The position numbers were made by a program, and so were the translations under genes. Below are positions 16,987 to 26,290 of a stretch of 37,502 nt of DNA, in pieces (positions within the stretch are counted from its first letter, which is position 1; each line of letters opens with the position of its first letter). The notes under the pieces were generated by a model. The model saw nothing but the letters and a program-made list of their open reading frames with translations. It was not told the origin of the DNA and ran no database searches. Origin of the DNA: Trichodesmium sp. MAG_R03 (GTDB taxonomy: Bacteria; Cyanobacteriota; Cyanobacteriia; Cyanobacteriales; Microcoleaceae); assembly GCA_023356535.1 (NCBI GenBank), contig JAKQYF010000021.1, positions 1-37,502 of the forward strand, in the 5' to 3' direction.

Positions 16987-17964
16987 TTAGAAGAAGAAAG
17001 GTTTATTTTTAGCAGTTGTTTTTCCTAATTTGGCTTGCTCGTATTCTATTTCCTTCAATTTTTTTATAATCCGACTATAGTATTCTTGTAGATAAGATTC
17101 TAGGGTAGTTATTTTTTCAGGATTAATACCAAATACAGGATAGATATTATCCATAGAAGCTGTTAGAGGTTGATCGCTGGCTAATACTTCTGCAAAAGCT
17201 AGCCTATCTGCCACATTCCAACCCCATTGAAAAGACCTGGTAAACTGACGAAATATACGCAATAAGTTAATATTAGTACGAGTTATTTTGGCCTTTTCTC
17301 CGGAAAGTCTTTCACACATCCGAATAATTTCATTGGCATCCCAAGCACGAGGACCTACTACTGGAAAGCTCTTATTTTCTGTTTCCGGAACTGAAAGAGC
17401 ACGGACAGCAAATTTTGCAATATCTTGAGTATCCATGTATGCAATAGCTGTCCCTTGGCCAGGCACCCAGACTGTTTGCTTATCTAAAATCGGTACTGCA
17501 TATTGACCTATTAGTCCTTGTAAAAAGCCACAGGGTTTCAATATTGTGTATTTTAAACCAGATTTAGCAATAAAAAGTTCTGTACATCGTTTAATTTCGA
17601 GAAGAGGAACTTGGGGATATTTTTCTGCATTTAAAAAGGAGAAAAATATGAAACGTTCTACACCTTGAGCTACTAGAGCTTGAATTAGTGAGACTTTTCC
17701 TTCCCAGTCTACCTGTTTAATACTTAGAGAGTCTGCTGGTCTTGAAGTTGCAGCATCTATAACTGCATCAATTCCTTCTAAAGCTGGTATTAGAGTTTTA
17801 GGTTTACAGAGATTTCCTCCTATGAGTTCGGCTCCCCATTCTTTCAAGAAGGATGCTCTACTATAGCTTCTGATCAAACAGCGCACTTCATTCCCTTCAT
17901 CTATGGCATGACGTACTATTTGTCTACCAAGTGTACCAGTAGCCCCTAAAATTAATAGTTTCAT
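16987..17964 (-). CDS. ycf39: Ycf39 family NmrA-like protein
   Basis: Ycf39 is an atypical short-chain dehydrogenase that works with high-light-inducible proteins in early assembly of the photosystem II reaction centre and delivery of chlorophyll to D1. The 325-aa product has the N-terminal NAD(P)-binding motif LILGATGTLGRQIV. It continues RCLIRSYSRASFLKEWGAEL and IDAVIDAATSRP, then the YTILKPCGFLQGLIGQYAVP region conserved in Ycf39. The usual SDR catalytic YxxxK is not evident, as is normal for the family. The C-terminus has the conserved DNIYPVFGINPEKITTLE. It is first in a tight pair with nadK, with petM upstream on the same strand. Confidence 0.93.
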   Translation of the reverse strand: MKLLILGATGTLGRQIVRHAIDEGNEVRCLIRSYSRASFLKEWGAELIGGNLCKPKTLIPALEGIDAVIDAATSRPADSLSIKQVDWEGKVSLIQALVAQGVERFIFFSFLNAEKYPQVPLLEIKRCTELFIAKSGLKYTILKPCGFLQGLIGQYAVPILDKQTVWVPGQGTAIAYMDTQDIAKFAVRALSVPETENKSFPVVGPRAWDANEIIRMCERLSGEKAKITRTNINLLRIFRQFTRSFQWGWNVADRLAFAEVLASDQPLTASMDNIYPVFGINPEKITTLESYLQEYYSRIIKKLKEIEYEQAKLGKTTAKNKPFFF

Positions 17965-18134
17965 AAAATGTTGTGTTACTTAATGTTAAAGAGTCATTTA
18001 TCACTTTAGCAAGTCTATCTCATTTTTTTACAAAACTTAACATTTTGAGTGATATTTATATTTAGTGATATTTATATTTTTCACCTTATTTATTCTTAAA
18101 AGATACTATAGTAGTAAGATTAGCATTTTCCAAT

Positions 18135-18300
18135 TATAGCGCTACGCGCAAGTCAGAAGTTATTTATGACTAAATTTTTTCTACGGAATGCTGTGCAAAT
18201 ATATTGTGTAGCAAAACAGCATTGAGCAATGTCCACTAACTACATGGGTAGTGCTATACCTTAAACCTAGAAGTTATAGCGCTACGGGCAAGCCATAAGT
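18135..18300. repeat. Repeated TATAGCGCTACG motif pair
   Basis: TATAGCGCTACGCGCAAGTC at 18136 and TATAGCGCTACGGGCAAGCC at 18276 are direct repeats 140 bp apart in the spacer between ycf39 and petM. Just before them, GTGATATTTATATTTA is duplicated in tandem near 18050-18080. No gene is visible in 17965-18380. Confidence 0.45.
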
Positions 18301-18380
18301 GATAATTTATAAGCCAGAGGTCATCTCTGACTTGGTTTGATCATTTAGTGAAGTCCGAACTTTTGCTTCGGCTATTATAG

Positions 18381-18482
18381 TTATTCGCCTCCTTGTAATT
18401 TAAGTAAAAGAAAACCTCCTGCTAAACCAATCAAAATTACAGAAAAAGACAAAATTGCTGCATTGAAAATCTCACTACTCAT
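18381..18482 (-). CDS. petM: Cytochrome b6f complex subunit PetM
   Basis: A 33-residue protein with a single membrane helix, starting MSSEIFNAAILSF and ending FLLLKLQGGE. Length, the SEIFN start and the LLLKxQGGE end fit PetM (subunit VII), which packs at the periphery of the cytochrome b6f complex in the thylakoid membrane. Hydrophobic residues 8-27 form the transmembrane segment. It is easy to miss by length-filtered gene calling. It is divergent from pdxA by 47 bp and upstream of ycf39 on the same strand, about 417 bp away. There is no strong Shine-Dalgarno sequence. Confidence 0.93.
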   Translation of the reverse strand: MSSEIFNAAILSFSVILIGLAGGFLLLKLQGGE

Positions 18483-18529
18483 GTTTTTAAAATAATCCTA
18501 TATAAAGTGTATCTATATTTTAAGCCTAG

Positions 18530-19579
18530 ATGAAGCTACCCGTCAGTGAAATGAAAAAGACAATTCCTCGTTTAGCAATAACTATTGGAGACCCTGGAGG
18601 TATAGGGCCCGAAATAGTTCTGAATGCTTTAGCAGATCCAAGGGTTAGAGAAAATTGTGATTTGACAATAGTTGGCAGTCGTCAAATTTTGAAAGAAACT
18701 TATCAACAACTATCTCTGGAAAAATTTGTCTATTGGGAAAATTTGAAAATTTTAGATGTAGAGTTTGATGGAAAATTAGAAGATATTTGCCTGGGGAAAG
18801 GTAATGCTGTGAGTGGGGAAGCTAGTTTTTGTTACATAGAAACCGCGATCGCCCAAACTTTAGCTGGAGAGTTTCAAGGTATTGTCACTGCTCCTATTTC
18901 CAAGACTTGCTGGCATATGGCTGGTCATAAATATCTTGGTCAAAGCGAACTTTTAGCAGAAAAGGCAAGAGTAAAAAAGTTTGGAATGTTATTTGTGGCC
19001 CATTCGCCCCACAGTAAATTTGTACTTCGTTCCCTTTTGGCTACTACACATATACCATTAAGTCAAGTACCAGTAGTTCTAACACCAGAGTTGATGAGTT
19101 GGAAACTAGAATTACTGGTGGAAAGCTTGCAACAGGATTTTGGAATTTCTAGACCTAAAATTGCTGTTGCCGGTTTAAATCCTCACAGTGGAGAAAATGG
19201 GAATTTAGGAACAGAAGAAGAGGATTGGTTAATTCCTTGGTTAAAGAAAGAAAGGGATAACCGACCGAATATAAAACTTTATGGGCCAGTACCACCAGAT
19301 ACAATGTGGGTTCAACCTGGTCAAGCTTGGTTAGGTTTATCAACAAAGACTTACGATGGTTATTTGGCACTGTACCATGACCAAGGTTTAATTCCGGTTA
19401 AACTAATGGCTTTTGATTTAGCAGTTAATACTACCATTGGTTTACCATTTGTTAGGACTTCTCCAGATCATGGCACAGCATTTGATATAGCAGGTCAAGG
19501 TATTGCTAATGCTACAAGTATGAAAGCAGCAATACATTTAGGAAAAGAGTTAATCTTACAGAGAATTTTACTTACTTAG
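18530..19579 (+). CDS. pdxA: 4-hydroxythreonine-4-phosphate dehydrogenase
   Basis: PdxA oxidises 4-phospho-hydroxy-L-threonine in the pyridoxal 5'-phosphate pathway that uses deoxyxylulose phosphate. The 349-aa product has the family motifs in order: [74 protein letters not shown] and [16 protein letters not shown]. The three metal-binding histidines (in [14 protein letters not shown] and SPDHGTA) are present. Two starts are possible: the ATG at 18530 used here, and an ATG at 18554 ([11 protein letters not shown]) that lies closer to the conserved start. The gene is divergent from petM. Its product supplies the cofactor needed by aminotransferases such as the one at 10092. Confidence 0.95.
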   Translation: MKLPVSEMKKTIPRLAITIGDPGGIGPEIVLNALADPRVRENCDLTIVGSRQILKETYQQLSLEKFVYWENLKILDVEFDGKLEDICLGKGNAVSGEASFCYIETAIAQTLAGEFQGIVTAPISKTCWHMAGHKYLGQSELLAEKARVKKFGMLFVAHSPHSKFVLRSLLATTHIPLSQVPVVLTPELMSWKLELLVESLQQDFGISRPKIAVAGLNPHSGENGNLGTEEEDWLIPWLKKERDNRPNIKLYGPVPPDTMWVQPGQAWLGLSTKTYDGYLALYHDQGLIPVKLMAFDLAVNTTIGLPFVRTSPDHGTAFDIAGQGIANATSMKAAIHLGKELILQRILLT

Positions 19580-19601
19580 ATAGTTGATTTGAAAAGAAAT
19601 T

Positions 19602-19642
19602 TACATTTTGTTACATAACGCAAACTTTAACGCCTACTTACT
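19602..19642 (-). repeat. Fragment of element family H
   Basis: CATTTTGTTACATAACGC followed by TTTAACGCCTACTTACTG is the inverse of the left end of the elements at 14259 and 14438. It starts about 20 bp past the pdxA stop. Confidence 0.5.
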
Positions 19643-19974
19643 GAGGTCTAAATCAAATATTGAAGGGGTGGGTTTAATAGGAAGGGTTGACATAAGTGCA
19701 ATGCAATGCAGCTAAAGCAGCTTTTTTTTTGATTGCTGGAATAGGGCTTTAATGACTATTTTATTGAATTCCTACTCTAATAGGCATTATAGTTTTTCAT
19801 TCTTGGGTAGGGCTCTTGACTTATGAACTCTAACTTCTGACTTCTGCTATATTTTTCCCCAGAGTAGTTGACTTAATGAATCTACAATCTAAAATAGAAA
19901 AGATATAAATTAAAAAATATATAAATAGCTTAGTATAAAAAAGCCGACAAATTTGATTCTTAAGTAAAAACACT

Positions 19975-20223
19975 TAGGATTTGCTGGAAAAGTCTTTTTA
20001 AAGAGTAGGGGACCAGGACAAACACATCTAATGCGCTGATTACTATATTATAGTTTTTTTAAAATTAAATAAGTACTATATATGGAAAGTCTATTTTCAA
20101 TAAGTGCAATAAACCCTAGTTTATTGATAATTACCTTAGTTTATTGACAAGATGCGTTTGCCCTGAGTAAAAGTCTAAACCCTTTATGTGTCAATGCTTT
20201 GATCTTTAATCAGTAAGCCCTAC
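19975..20223. repeat. Repeat family A copy 5, split by element E1
   Basis: The left piece (GGATTTGCTGGAAAAGTCTT, GAGTAGGGGACC) and the right piece (AAAGTCTAAACCCTTTATGT, TTTAATCAGTAAGCCCTAC) both match repeat A. The element at 20014-20165 sits between them. The rest of the spacer 19580-20376 holds only the family H fragment. Confidence 0.5.
20014..20165. repeat. Inverted-repeat element, family E copy 1
   Basis: A 152-bp element bounded by CAGGACAAACACATCT and AGATGCGTTTGCCCTG (imperfect inverted repeats), inserted into repeat A. The second copy is at 33234-33360 and a half copy at about 5022-5060. Confidence 0.6.
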
Positions 20224-20376
20224 TTACTAGTAAAATTTGGTTTCAGCTCATCTTCTAAGAAAAACTTAGGAAATATAGAAAAAATCAATAACTAAAAATA
20301 TACTTATGAAAGTATGAGCCAGCAAAAAATAAAATGCTTAGAAACTAAAAAATTATCTTAGATAACCTAGAAGAAA

Positions 20377-21129
20377 ATGTCCTTTGCTATGCAGGGAAAA
20401 ATGGATTATGAAACTTTAGGTAAAACAGGAGGAATTAGCACAACTCCTGGAACACCACAATGGGCACTTGCGATTAAATTAAAACTACAATCTGTTCTGA
20501 AAAAAAGTATAGTTGCTAATGCAGAACAATTAAAAGCATGGCGTGAATTAATAAAACAACCAGCAGCTTATCAGCAATTACTTGATGAGCAAGGCAAACC
20601 ATTTAATAAATATGAAGAATTATGTCGTGCTCAACCACCTTATGGATTAGGTTGTGAACCCAAAGAAATTGAAGAATTAATTAGCAAACTAGAATCAACT
20701 GAAACAAAAAAAGTTGATATCCCAGAAGATCCACTGAAAGATTTAGGAAATCCATCAAATTATTTTCATAAATTCTCTAAACTTGTGGAAGCTTGCCCAG
20801 AAAATCAAATTTTAAACGCATCTAAAATAGGAGAAATATTAGATTATGCTCATAGCACTGCTCAACTATGGAGAAAACGATGGGAACATTTGGGATGGTT
20901 GGAACAATCACAAAGTGGTGGAAGAGGTTTCTATCAAATTACTAAATCAGGAAAAACTGCGGTTAAAAATTGGTTGGAACAACAACCAGAAGGTAAATTA
21001 AATAAAGAATTATGGGTAGTAGTTGCTAAGAATCCTAAAAAGGCAGCAGAAAAGTTAATTAAATCATTCAAAACTGAAGATTTAAGAGAAATTTACAAAC
21101 TAATTGGAGAATATTTTCGTCAAAAATAA
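20377..21129 (+). CDS. Hypothetical protein with C-terminal winged-helix-like segment
   Basis: A 250-aa soluble protein of no family I can name. The N-terminal part (about 1-110) is polar, with KAWRELIKQPAAYQQLLDEQ and CRAQPPYGLGCEPKEIEEL. The middle (about 140-210) looks like a winged helix: helices around ASKIGEILDYAHSTAQLWRK, a WEHLGWLEQ helix end, a basic wing SGGRGFYQITKSGK, and a closing helix. The last 45 residues are lysine-rich. It has no transmembrane segment. It lies 158 bp upstream of the winged-helix/prolyl-oligopeptidase fusion on the same strand, so the two may be co-transcribed. Other in-frame ATGs at 20389 and 20401 are possible starts. A DNA-binding or regulatory role is inference. 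Confidence 0.7.
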   Translation: MSFAMQGKMDYETLGKTGGISTTPGTPQWALAIKLKLQSVLKKSIVANAEQLKAWRELIKQPAAYQQLLDEQGKPFNKYEELCRAQPPYGLGCEPKEIEELISKLESTETKKVDIPEDPLKDLGNPSNYFHKFSKLVEACPENQILNASKIGEILDYAHSTAQLWRKRWEHLGWLEQSQSGGRGFYQITKSGKTAVKNWLEQQPEGKLNKELWVVVAKNPKKAAEKLIKSFKTEDLREIYKLIGEYFRQK

Positions 21130-21287
21130 ACTGTATTTTCTGGAGATATGGAATGAAGATTAGTTTGTAGCTATAATTAGTTTTATCTATTTCTTGCAGT
21201 TATCAACTGAGTATTTTATGACTTTTTAGCTACAGGATTTTTGTAATTGTTAAATATATTGATGAGTAAAATTAATAAGAGGGACTA

Positions 21288-23771
21288 ATGACAGAAATTT
21301 TGACTGAACAAATGCTTTATTTGCTTTATACGTTTGCCTACTCAACAGAGGGAACAGTAACTAGAAGTACAGTCAGGAATAATTTATCGAAAAAATACTG
21401 CCTTAATGCAAAACAAGTTTGTGAGACTTTATGTGGTTTGAAGTTATTGGAATCTCCTAAACGAGGCAGAATTAAAGTTACTGAGATGGGAATAAAAACT
21501 CTAGTTATTAATCTACAAATAACAGAATTTGAGTTTACTTCTGTTAAGGGAGCAAAAATTTTAAATGCTCTGATGTCTTGTTTAAAATTAGCACCAAAAT
21601 ATAATCAGATAAATGATCAAAAGCTTTACCTTGAAGAAATAAAGGGTCAAGAATTAGAAGGTGCTGTGGTTATTCCCAGTCTAACATATCCCATTACTCA
21701 CAAAACAGATACAGTAGAAAATTATCACGGTATTCAAGTTCCCGATCCTTATCGATGGTTAGAAGACTCTGATTCAGAAAAAACTCAAGAGTGGGTAAAA
21801 TCTCAAAATAAAATTACCTTTAATTATCTGGCAAAAATTTCCGAAGGAGAAACTATCAAAAAACGACTAACTCAAATCTGGGATTATGAAAAATATAGTG
21901 TTCCTTTCAAAGAAGGCGATCGCTACTTCTATTACAAAAATGATGGTTTACAAAATCAAAGTATTTTATATACTTTGCCTACTCTAGATGCAGAACCAGA
22001 AGTTTTGATAGACCCTAACAAATTATCAGAAGATGGAACAGTTGCTCTTTCAGGAATTGCTATTAGTAAAGATGGCAAATATATCGCCTATAGTATTTCT
22101 AAAGCTGGTTCAGACTGGCAAGAATGGCGCATCAAAAATATTGAGACTGGAGAAGATTTGCCGGATGTTTTGCAATGGATTAAATTCTATCAACCAACTT
22201 GGAAAAAAGATAATAATGGTCTATTTTATAGTCGTTATGAACAACCAAAAGAAGGGAATTTAAAAGATAATAACTATTTACATAAAGTTTACTATCATAG
22301 TTTAAGAACTTCTCAAAATAATGATGTACTAATTTATGAAAAGCCTGATCAAAAAGAATGGAGTTTTAATTGTTATGTTACAGAAGATGACAGGTATTTA
22401 ATACTTACAATTTGGCAAAGCACGGACCGCAAAAATTTAGTTTTTTATCAAGATTTAACTATACCAGATGCGCCAATAGTAGAACTTATTAGTGAGTTTG
22501 AAGCTGAATATCGTCTAATAGATAATGATAATAATATTTTTTGGTTTGTTACAGATTTTGATGCTCCGAAAAGACGAGTTATTGCCATTGATATTAATAA
22601 CCCACCGTCTCCTTCTTTAGTCACAGAAGGGAATAAAGATAAATGGCAAGAAATTATTCCTGAGGCTACAGATGCATTGCAAGGAGTAAGCACACTTAAT
22701 AATCAGTTTGTTGCTTTTTATTTAAAAGATGCTTATACTCAGGTAAAAATATTTAATCTTGATGGTTCTCCAGTCAAAAATGTAGAATTACCTGGCATTG
22801 GTTCCGTAGGTGGTTTTTATGGTAAACGTAACGACACAACCACATTTTATAGTTATGTTAGTTTCACAACTCCGTCAACCATTTATCAGTACGATATGGT
22901 GAGTGGTGAAAGTAAAATTTATCGTCAACCAAATGTGGATTTCAATCCCGATAAATTTGAAACAACGCAAGTTTTTTATAGTAGTAAGGATGGTACAAGT
23001 ATCCCCATGTTTATTACTCACAAAAAAGGCGTCAAACTAGATGGCAATAATCCAACTATTCTTTATGGATATGGAGGATTTAATATTTCTCTGACTCCCA
23101 ACTTTTCTATTAGCAGATTAATCTGGTTAGAAATGGGAGGAGTCTACGCAGTTCCCAATATTCGTGGAGGTGGAGAATATGGTGAAGAGTGGCATAAAGC
23201 AGGAATAAAACAACAGAAACAAAATGTATTTGATGACTTTATTAGTGCTGCTGAATGGTTAATAGAAAATAACTGGACTTTTTCTCCAAAATTAGCTATT
23301 ACTGGGGCAAGTAATGGTGGTTTATTAGTAGGTGCTTGTATAACTCAAAGACCAGAATTATTTGGTGCTGCTTTACCCGCAGTTGGAGTAATGGATATGT
23401 TACGTTTCCATAAATTTACTATTGGTTGGGCGTGGATTGCTGAGTATGGTTCCCCAGATGATCCCGAAGAATTTCAAGCTTTACATGCTTATTCTCCTCT
23501 GCATAATTTAAAGCCAGAAATATCTTATCCTGCAACTTTAGTTACTACTGCTGATCATGATGATCGGGTTGTTCCAGCTCATAGTTTTAAGTTTATTTCT
23601 GCTTTACAAGAAGTTCATATAGGAGATAATCCAGTATTAATTAGAATTGAAAGTAAGGCAGGCCATGGAGCCGGAAAACCTACTACGAAAATAATTGAAC
23701 AAATTACAGATGAATTTGCTTTTTTGCTGAGAAACTTTGAGATAGAATTACCTGAAAATTTTGGTAATTAA
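21288..23771 (+). CDS. Prolyl oligopeptidase (S9A) fused to an N-terminal winged-helix-like domain
   Basis: An 827-aa protein of two parts. Residues 1 to about 115 resemble a winged helix (TRSTVRNNLSKKYCLNAKQV, then LLESPKRGRIKVTEMG), continuing FTSVKGAKILNAL. From about 135 it is a full-length prolyl oligopeptidase: propeller start YHGIQVPDPYRWLED, WDYEKYSVPF, and DGTVALSGIAISKDG. In the hydrolase domain the catalytic serine lies in TGASNGGLLVG (about 675), the aspartate in TADHDDRVVPAHS (about 757) and the histidine in KAGHGAGKP (about 792). Such enzymes cleave short peptides after proline. Typical members are about 680-700 aa and lack the N-terminal part. There is no stop codon, frameshift or well-placed internal start between the parts. 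A GTG near 21666 (VVIPSLTYP) is a possible internal start but lacks a good ribosome site. No signal peptide is present. Confidence 0.9.
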   Translation: MTEILTEQMLYLLYTFAYSTEGTVTRSTVRNNLSKKYCLNAKQVCETLCGLKLLESPKRGRIKVTEMGIKTLVINLQITEFEFTSVKGAKILNALMSCLKLAPKYNQINDQKLYLEEIKGQELEGAVVIPSLTYPITHKTDTVENYHGIQVPDPYRWLEDSDSEKTQEWVKSQNKITFNYLAKISEGETIKKRLTQIWDYEKYSVPFKEGDRYFYYKNDGLQNQSILYTLPTLDAEPEVLIDPNKLSEDGTVALSGIAISKDGKYIAYSISKAGSDWQEWRIKNIETGEDLPDVLQWIKFYQPTWKKDNNGLFYSRYEQPKEGNLKDNNYLHKVYYHSLRTSQNNDVLIYEKPDQKEWSFNCYVTEDDRYLILTIWQSTDRKNLVFYQDLTIPDAPIVELISEFEAEYRLIDNDNNIFWFVTDFDAPKRRVIAIDINNPPSPSLVTEGNKDKWQEIIPEATDALQGVSTLNNQFVAFYLKDAYTQVKIFNLDGSPVKNVELPGIGSVGGFYGKRNDTTTFYSYVSFTTPSTIYQYDMVSGESKIYRQPNVDFNPDKFETTQVFYSSKDGTSIPMFITHKKGVKLDGNNPTILYGYGGFNISLTPNFSISRLIWLEMGGVYAVPNIRGGGEYGEEWHKAGIKQQKQNVFDDFISAAEWLIENNWTFSPKLAITGASNGGLLVGACITQRPELFGAALPAVGVMDMLRFHKFTIGWAWIAEYGSPDDPEEFQALHAYSPLHNLKPEISYPATLVTTADHDDRVVPAHSFKFISALQEVHIGDNPVLIRIESKAGHGAGKPTTKIIEQITDEFAFLLRNFEIELPENFGN

Positions 23772-23785
23772 TTTAAGTAAAATCC

Positions 23786-23825
23786 AGTCTAAGTAGGACT
23801 GTTTTATTTAATCTTACTTGGACTA
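23786..23825 (+). terminator. Possible terminator hairpin after the peptidase gene
   Basis: AGTCTAAGTAGGA pairs with TCTTACTTGGACT through two G-U pairs, around a T-rich loop. It lies 15 bp after the stop codon. No T run follows the stem, so the terminator function is uncertain. A second inverted repeat, GAGCTG/CAGCTC, lies at about 23841-23876. Confidence 0.35.
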
Positions 23826-24151
23826 TTACTGCTAAAAATAAAGAGCTGATTCATAAACAAAATATTAAACCAGCTCTCATTATGGCTCATCAACATCTAT
23901 ATCAACAAGGAGCTTAGTAGATGTGAATTCTTCTAGTAATTCATTTTGCTGGATTTTGAAATATAGGCAGCTCTACTACTTTCCTTAATCATGTGCTACC
24001 TTGCTACGCCTAAATTTTTTATTTTGATGTTCTAACGCACCAAAATGCATAAAATTTAGGATTAATTTTCGTCTTGGTTAAATATAATTGCTACTATAAA
24101 TGTGATTACACCGCCGACAGTACCAATAATAGTTTTCAAGGCATTATTATT

Positions 24152-25400
24152 AACCCACATTCTGCACTTCATTATGTAGCACAAAAAGATACATGAATGA
24201 TCATCAGAATTTGAACCAACAAATTAAATAAATTAATTCTATAGAACACAAAAAATCAGTGGCATGAGTATTGTTGGCAAACCAGGGAAGTCTTTTGGCA
24301 GCAGAAAATAATTGAGCAACTACACTCCTGTTGATAGCATCAATTAATTTTCTTAAGAATTCAAGTGGTGCGAACATATGGGTTGGCATCGGATCGCTTA
24401 TTATTAAAATTACAGATAATATTTTTGACAACAAGAGAGTAAAAACTCTAAAATCAAGCTCCTTTCTTCTGTGAGATTAACCACTTTTGGCGATTGATAA
24501 ATTATTAACACATGTACTCCTTGAAAGCATTGAAAGATCCATCTTAGTGTCGGAGTATTTGTCAGCTTTCCTAACTGGTTTTTCACTTTACTATTGGTTC
24601 TTTTTAAAGTCTTTCTCAGCTCTCTTTGGCCAATATTATACACTAATAAACACAGTGACATAATAAACAGTATTGTTTCTACTCTTTCTGGTTTTTTGAC
24701 AAAAAAACTATCGGCAAAGAATTGTGGCTCTTAAATCTAATACACATTGTTTTAAATCTGGCCGATGGTCGCGAGAATATCCCCTTGTAATTAATATTGT
24801 TATTTTTTGATAGTTTTCAGCAGTTTCAATATTATTATATTCCCCATGTAGATGAAATAATGTTGAATCTAAGTGAGCAAATAAGGTCTCTATTTTAAAC
24901 TTTTTAATAACTAATAATCCTATCTCTATAAATAAATTTGTTAGTCCTAATTGATAGACATCATCCATGACTCTACCTATTTTATCATCGTTTAAGTATT
25001 CACTATTTATACCTGTTCCTAATAATTTTTCTATAGCTTTGTCTTCAAAAAATTGACTAGATAAATATAATGGACGTGATACCATCCCTAATCCATTTAA
25101 AATTAAAGCCTTTATTACTTGTCCAGTAGTAATTTTTTCTCGATTATCTACTCCTAATTTTTGGTTAATTACTTCCACTATTCTTATCTCATTAATTAAT
25201 CCTGCAACTATTACTAAATGGTCAAGATTTTCACATGTTATTTCTTCTATTAAAGACATTTTTTGATACTCAATAATAATGCACTCATCAGCTTTATGAT
25301 CTCACTTCAAGTGACTAAAGACCATAAATAATTCTACTTAATTAGATAGATATTTTTTGGTAATTTTTTATAATACAATATGAAGTGCGAAAGGTGGGTT
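24152..25400 (-). mobile_element. Internally deleted IS1634-like insertion sequence
   Basis: The left end AACCCACATTCTGCACTTCA and the right end TGAAGTGCGAAAGGTGGGTT are imperfect terminal inverted repeats. ATTATT flanks both sides as a direct duplication. The 1249-bp element is shorter than a full IS of this family because the middle of its transposase is missing. About 260 bp between the transposase end and the left terminus hold no gene I can support. Confidence 0.75.
24410..25259 (-). pseudogene. IS1634-family transposase with central deletion
   Basis: The N-terminal part (25259 to about 24720) has the DUF4277-like opening NLDHLVIVAGLINEIRIVEV, GQVIKALILNGLGMVSRPLY, the catalytic-region motif AHLDSTLFHLHGEY and DHRPDLKQCVLDLRA. 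It then jumps, in another frame, to the C-terminal part: FADSFFVKKPERVETILF, SLCLLVYNIGQRELRKTLKR, TPTLRWIFQCFQGVHVLI and LLSCCQKYYL. From memory of full-length relatives, about 200-250 residues with part of the DDE active site are absent. The element therefore cannot move itself. Confidence 0.85.
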
Positions 25401-26069
25401 ATTATTAGTATTAATCGCTTTTATAGTTTCGTTATATTCTTTTGCAACTTGAAAGATTAATTCTGCTATTATTTTTACCTTAGCTTTATAAGATTTTACA
25501 TTACTTGCCAAAATACTTAATGTGTTAGTTGTCTGATTAATATGATTTATTTGATCAAAGGCTTGTTTGTTTATATCACCTGCTTTTTACTAACCTCGGT
25601 AACGTAGCCACTAGATCGACTATTGAGTTAATAAAATTAGGAGATAAAGTTGTCGGGACTTCAATATATTTTTGTTCAAGCTTGCCTTAGTCCAGAAGTT
25701 ATATTACTTTTTCAGTTTTTTTTGGTGACAAGTTTTTAACGTCTTTAATTTGAGATTTTTGCTCAATTTCTTCTACAGGAATTTTGTAGTTTTCTATTTC
25801 TTTAAAATCTCCTGATTAAATATTAAATACTTGTCACAGACAAAAAGGAACATTAAAAATATTCAAGGTTAATACCAAGTCAGTTAAATAGAAAAAACAA
25901 TATATGCCAAGGCGCATTTAAAATCTTCAAAGGGAAGGTTATTATTTCTATTGCTTGATCTGCTCTTAACCAAAACTTGTGATGCTGCTCTCAACTATTA
26001 TGGACAACTAATGTGCGGTTGAATTGCCATAATAATATCTCCTAACATCAGCTTCGTTAATATCTTTTG

Positions 26070-26290
26070 GTGACAAAATTCCCATTCTAATACCCTATGC
26101 TTACAAAAAATTAACAACTCTCGAGCAATTGCTAGTGGTCGTAGATCAGTATCAACAGCCAAATAGCATACTCAAAATTATATAACTACTAAGGATTGAG
26201 CGACAAAAGTCTATTTGAGAGAAACGATCGTCAACTAATTTACATAGTTCCCACCAAATCATGGCCTCCCTATTATTGGAGGTACTAATA
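26070..26290 (-). pseudogene. Decayed duplicate of the GNAT gene
   Basis: The plus strand here (CCCATTCTAATACCCTATGC, AGTATCAACAGCCAAATAGC, AAGGATTGAGCGACAAAAGT, GTTCCCACCAAATCATGGCC) follows the same order and spacing as the intact GNAT gene at 26940-27155. The copy has indels and stop codons and covers only the middle of the gene. Both copies point the same way, about 860 bp apart. Nothing else I can name is visible in 26300-26775 apart from degenerate repeat-like DNA. Confidence 0.8.

Larger units (their letters stand above)
24062..25810 (-). pseudogene. Decayed gene with C-terminal membrane tail, interrupted by an IS
   Basis: On the minus strand, coding-like sequence runs GDFKEIENYKIPVEEIEQKS, PTTLSPNFINSIVDLVATLP, INQTTNTLSILASNVKSYKA and ELIFQVAKEYNETIKAIN. 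After the insertion at 24152-25400 it resumes NNALKTIIGTVGGVITFIVA and ends IIFNQDEN-stop at 24062. There are two in-frame stops near 25690-25705 and one frameshift near 25588. The last 30 residues form a likely membrane anchor, and the middle is heptad-rich like a coiled coil. I do not recognise the family. Removing the IS and one copy of its AATAAT duplication restores the frame. Confidence 0.6.

Noticed and set aside
24204-24434. 76-aa minus-strand ORF at the end of the IS1634-like element
   Set aside because: It lies between the transposase end and the left terminus, overlaps the transposase tail and has no recognisable family.
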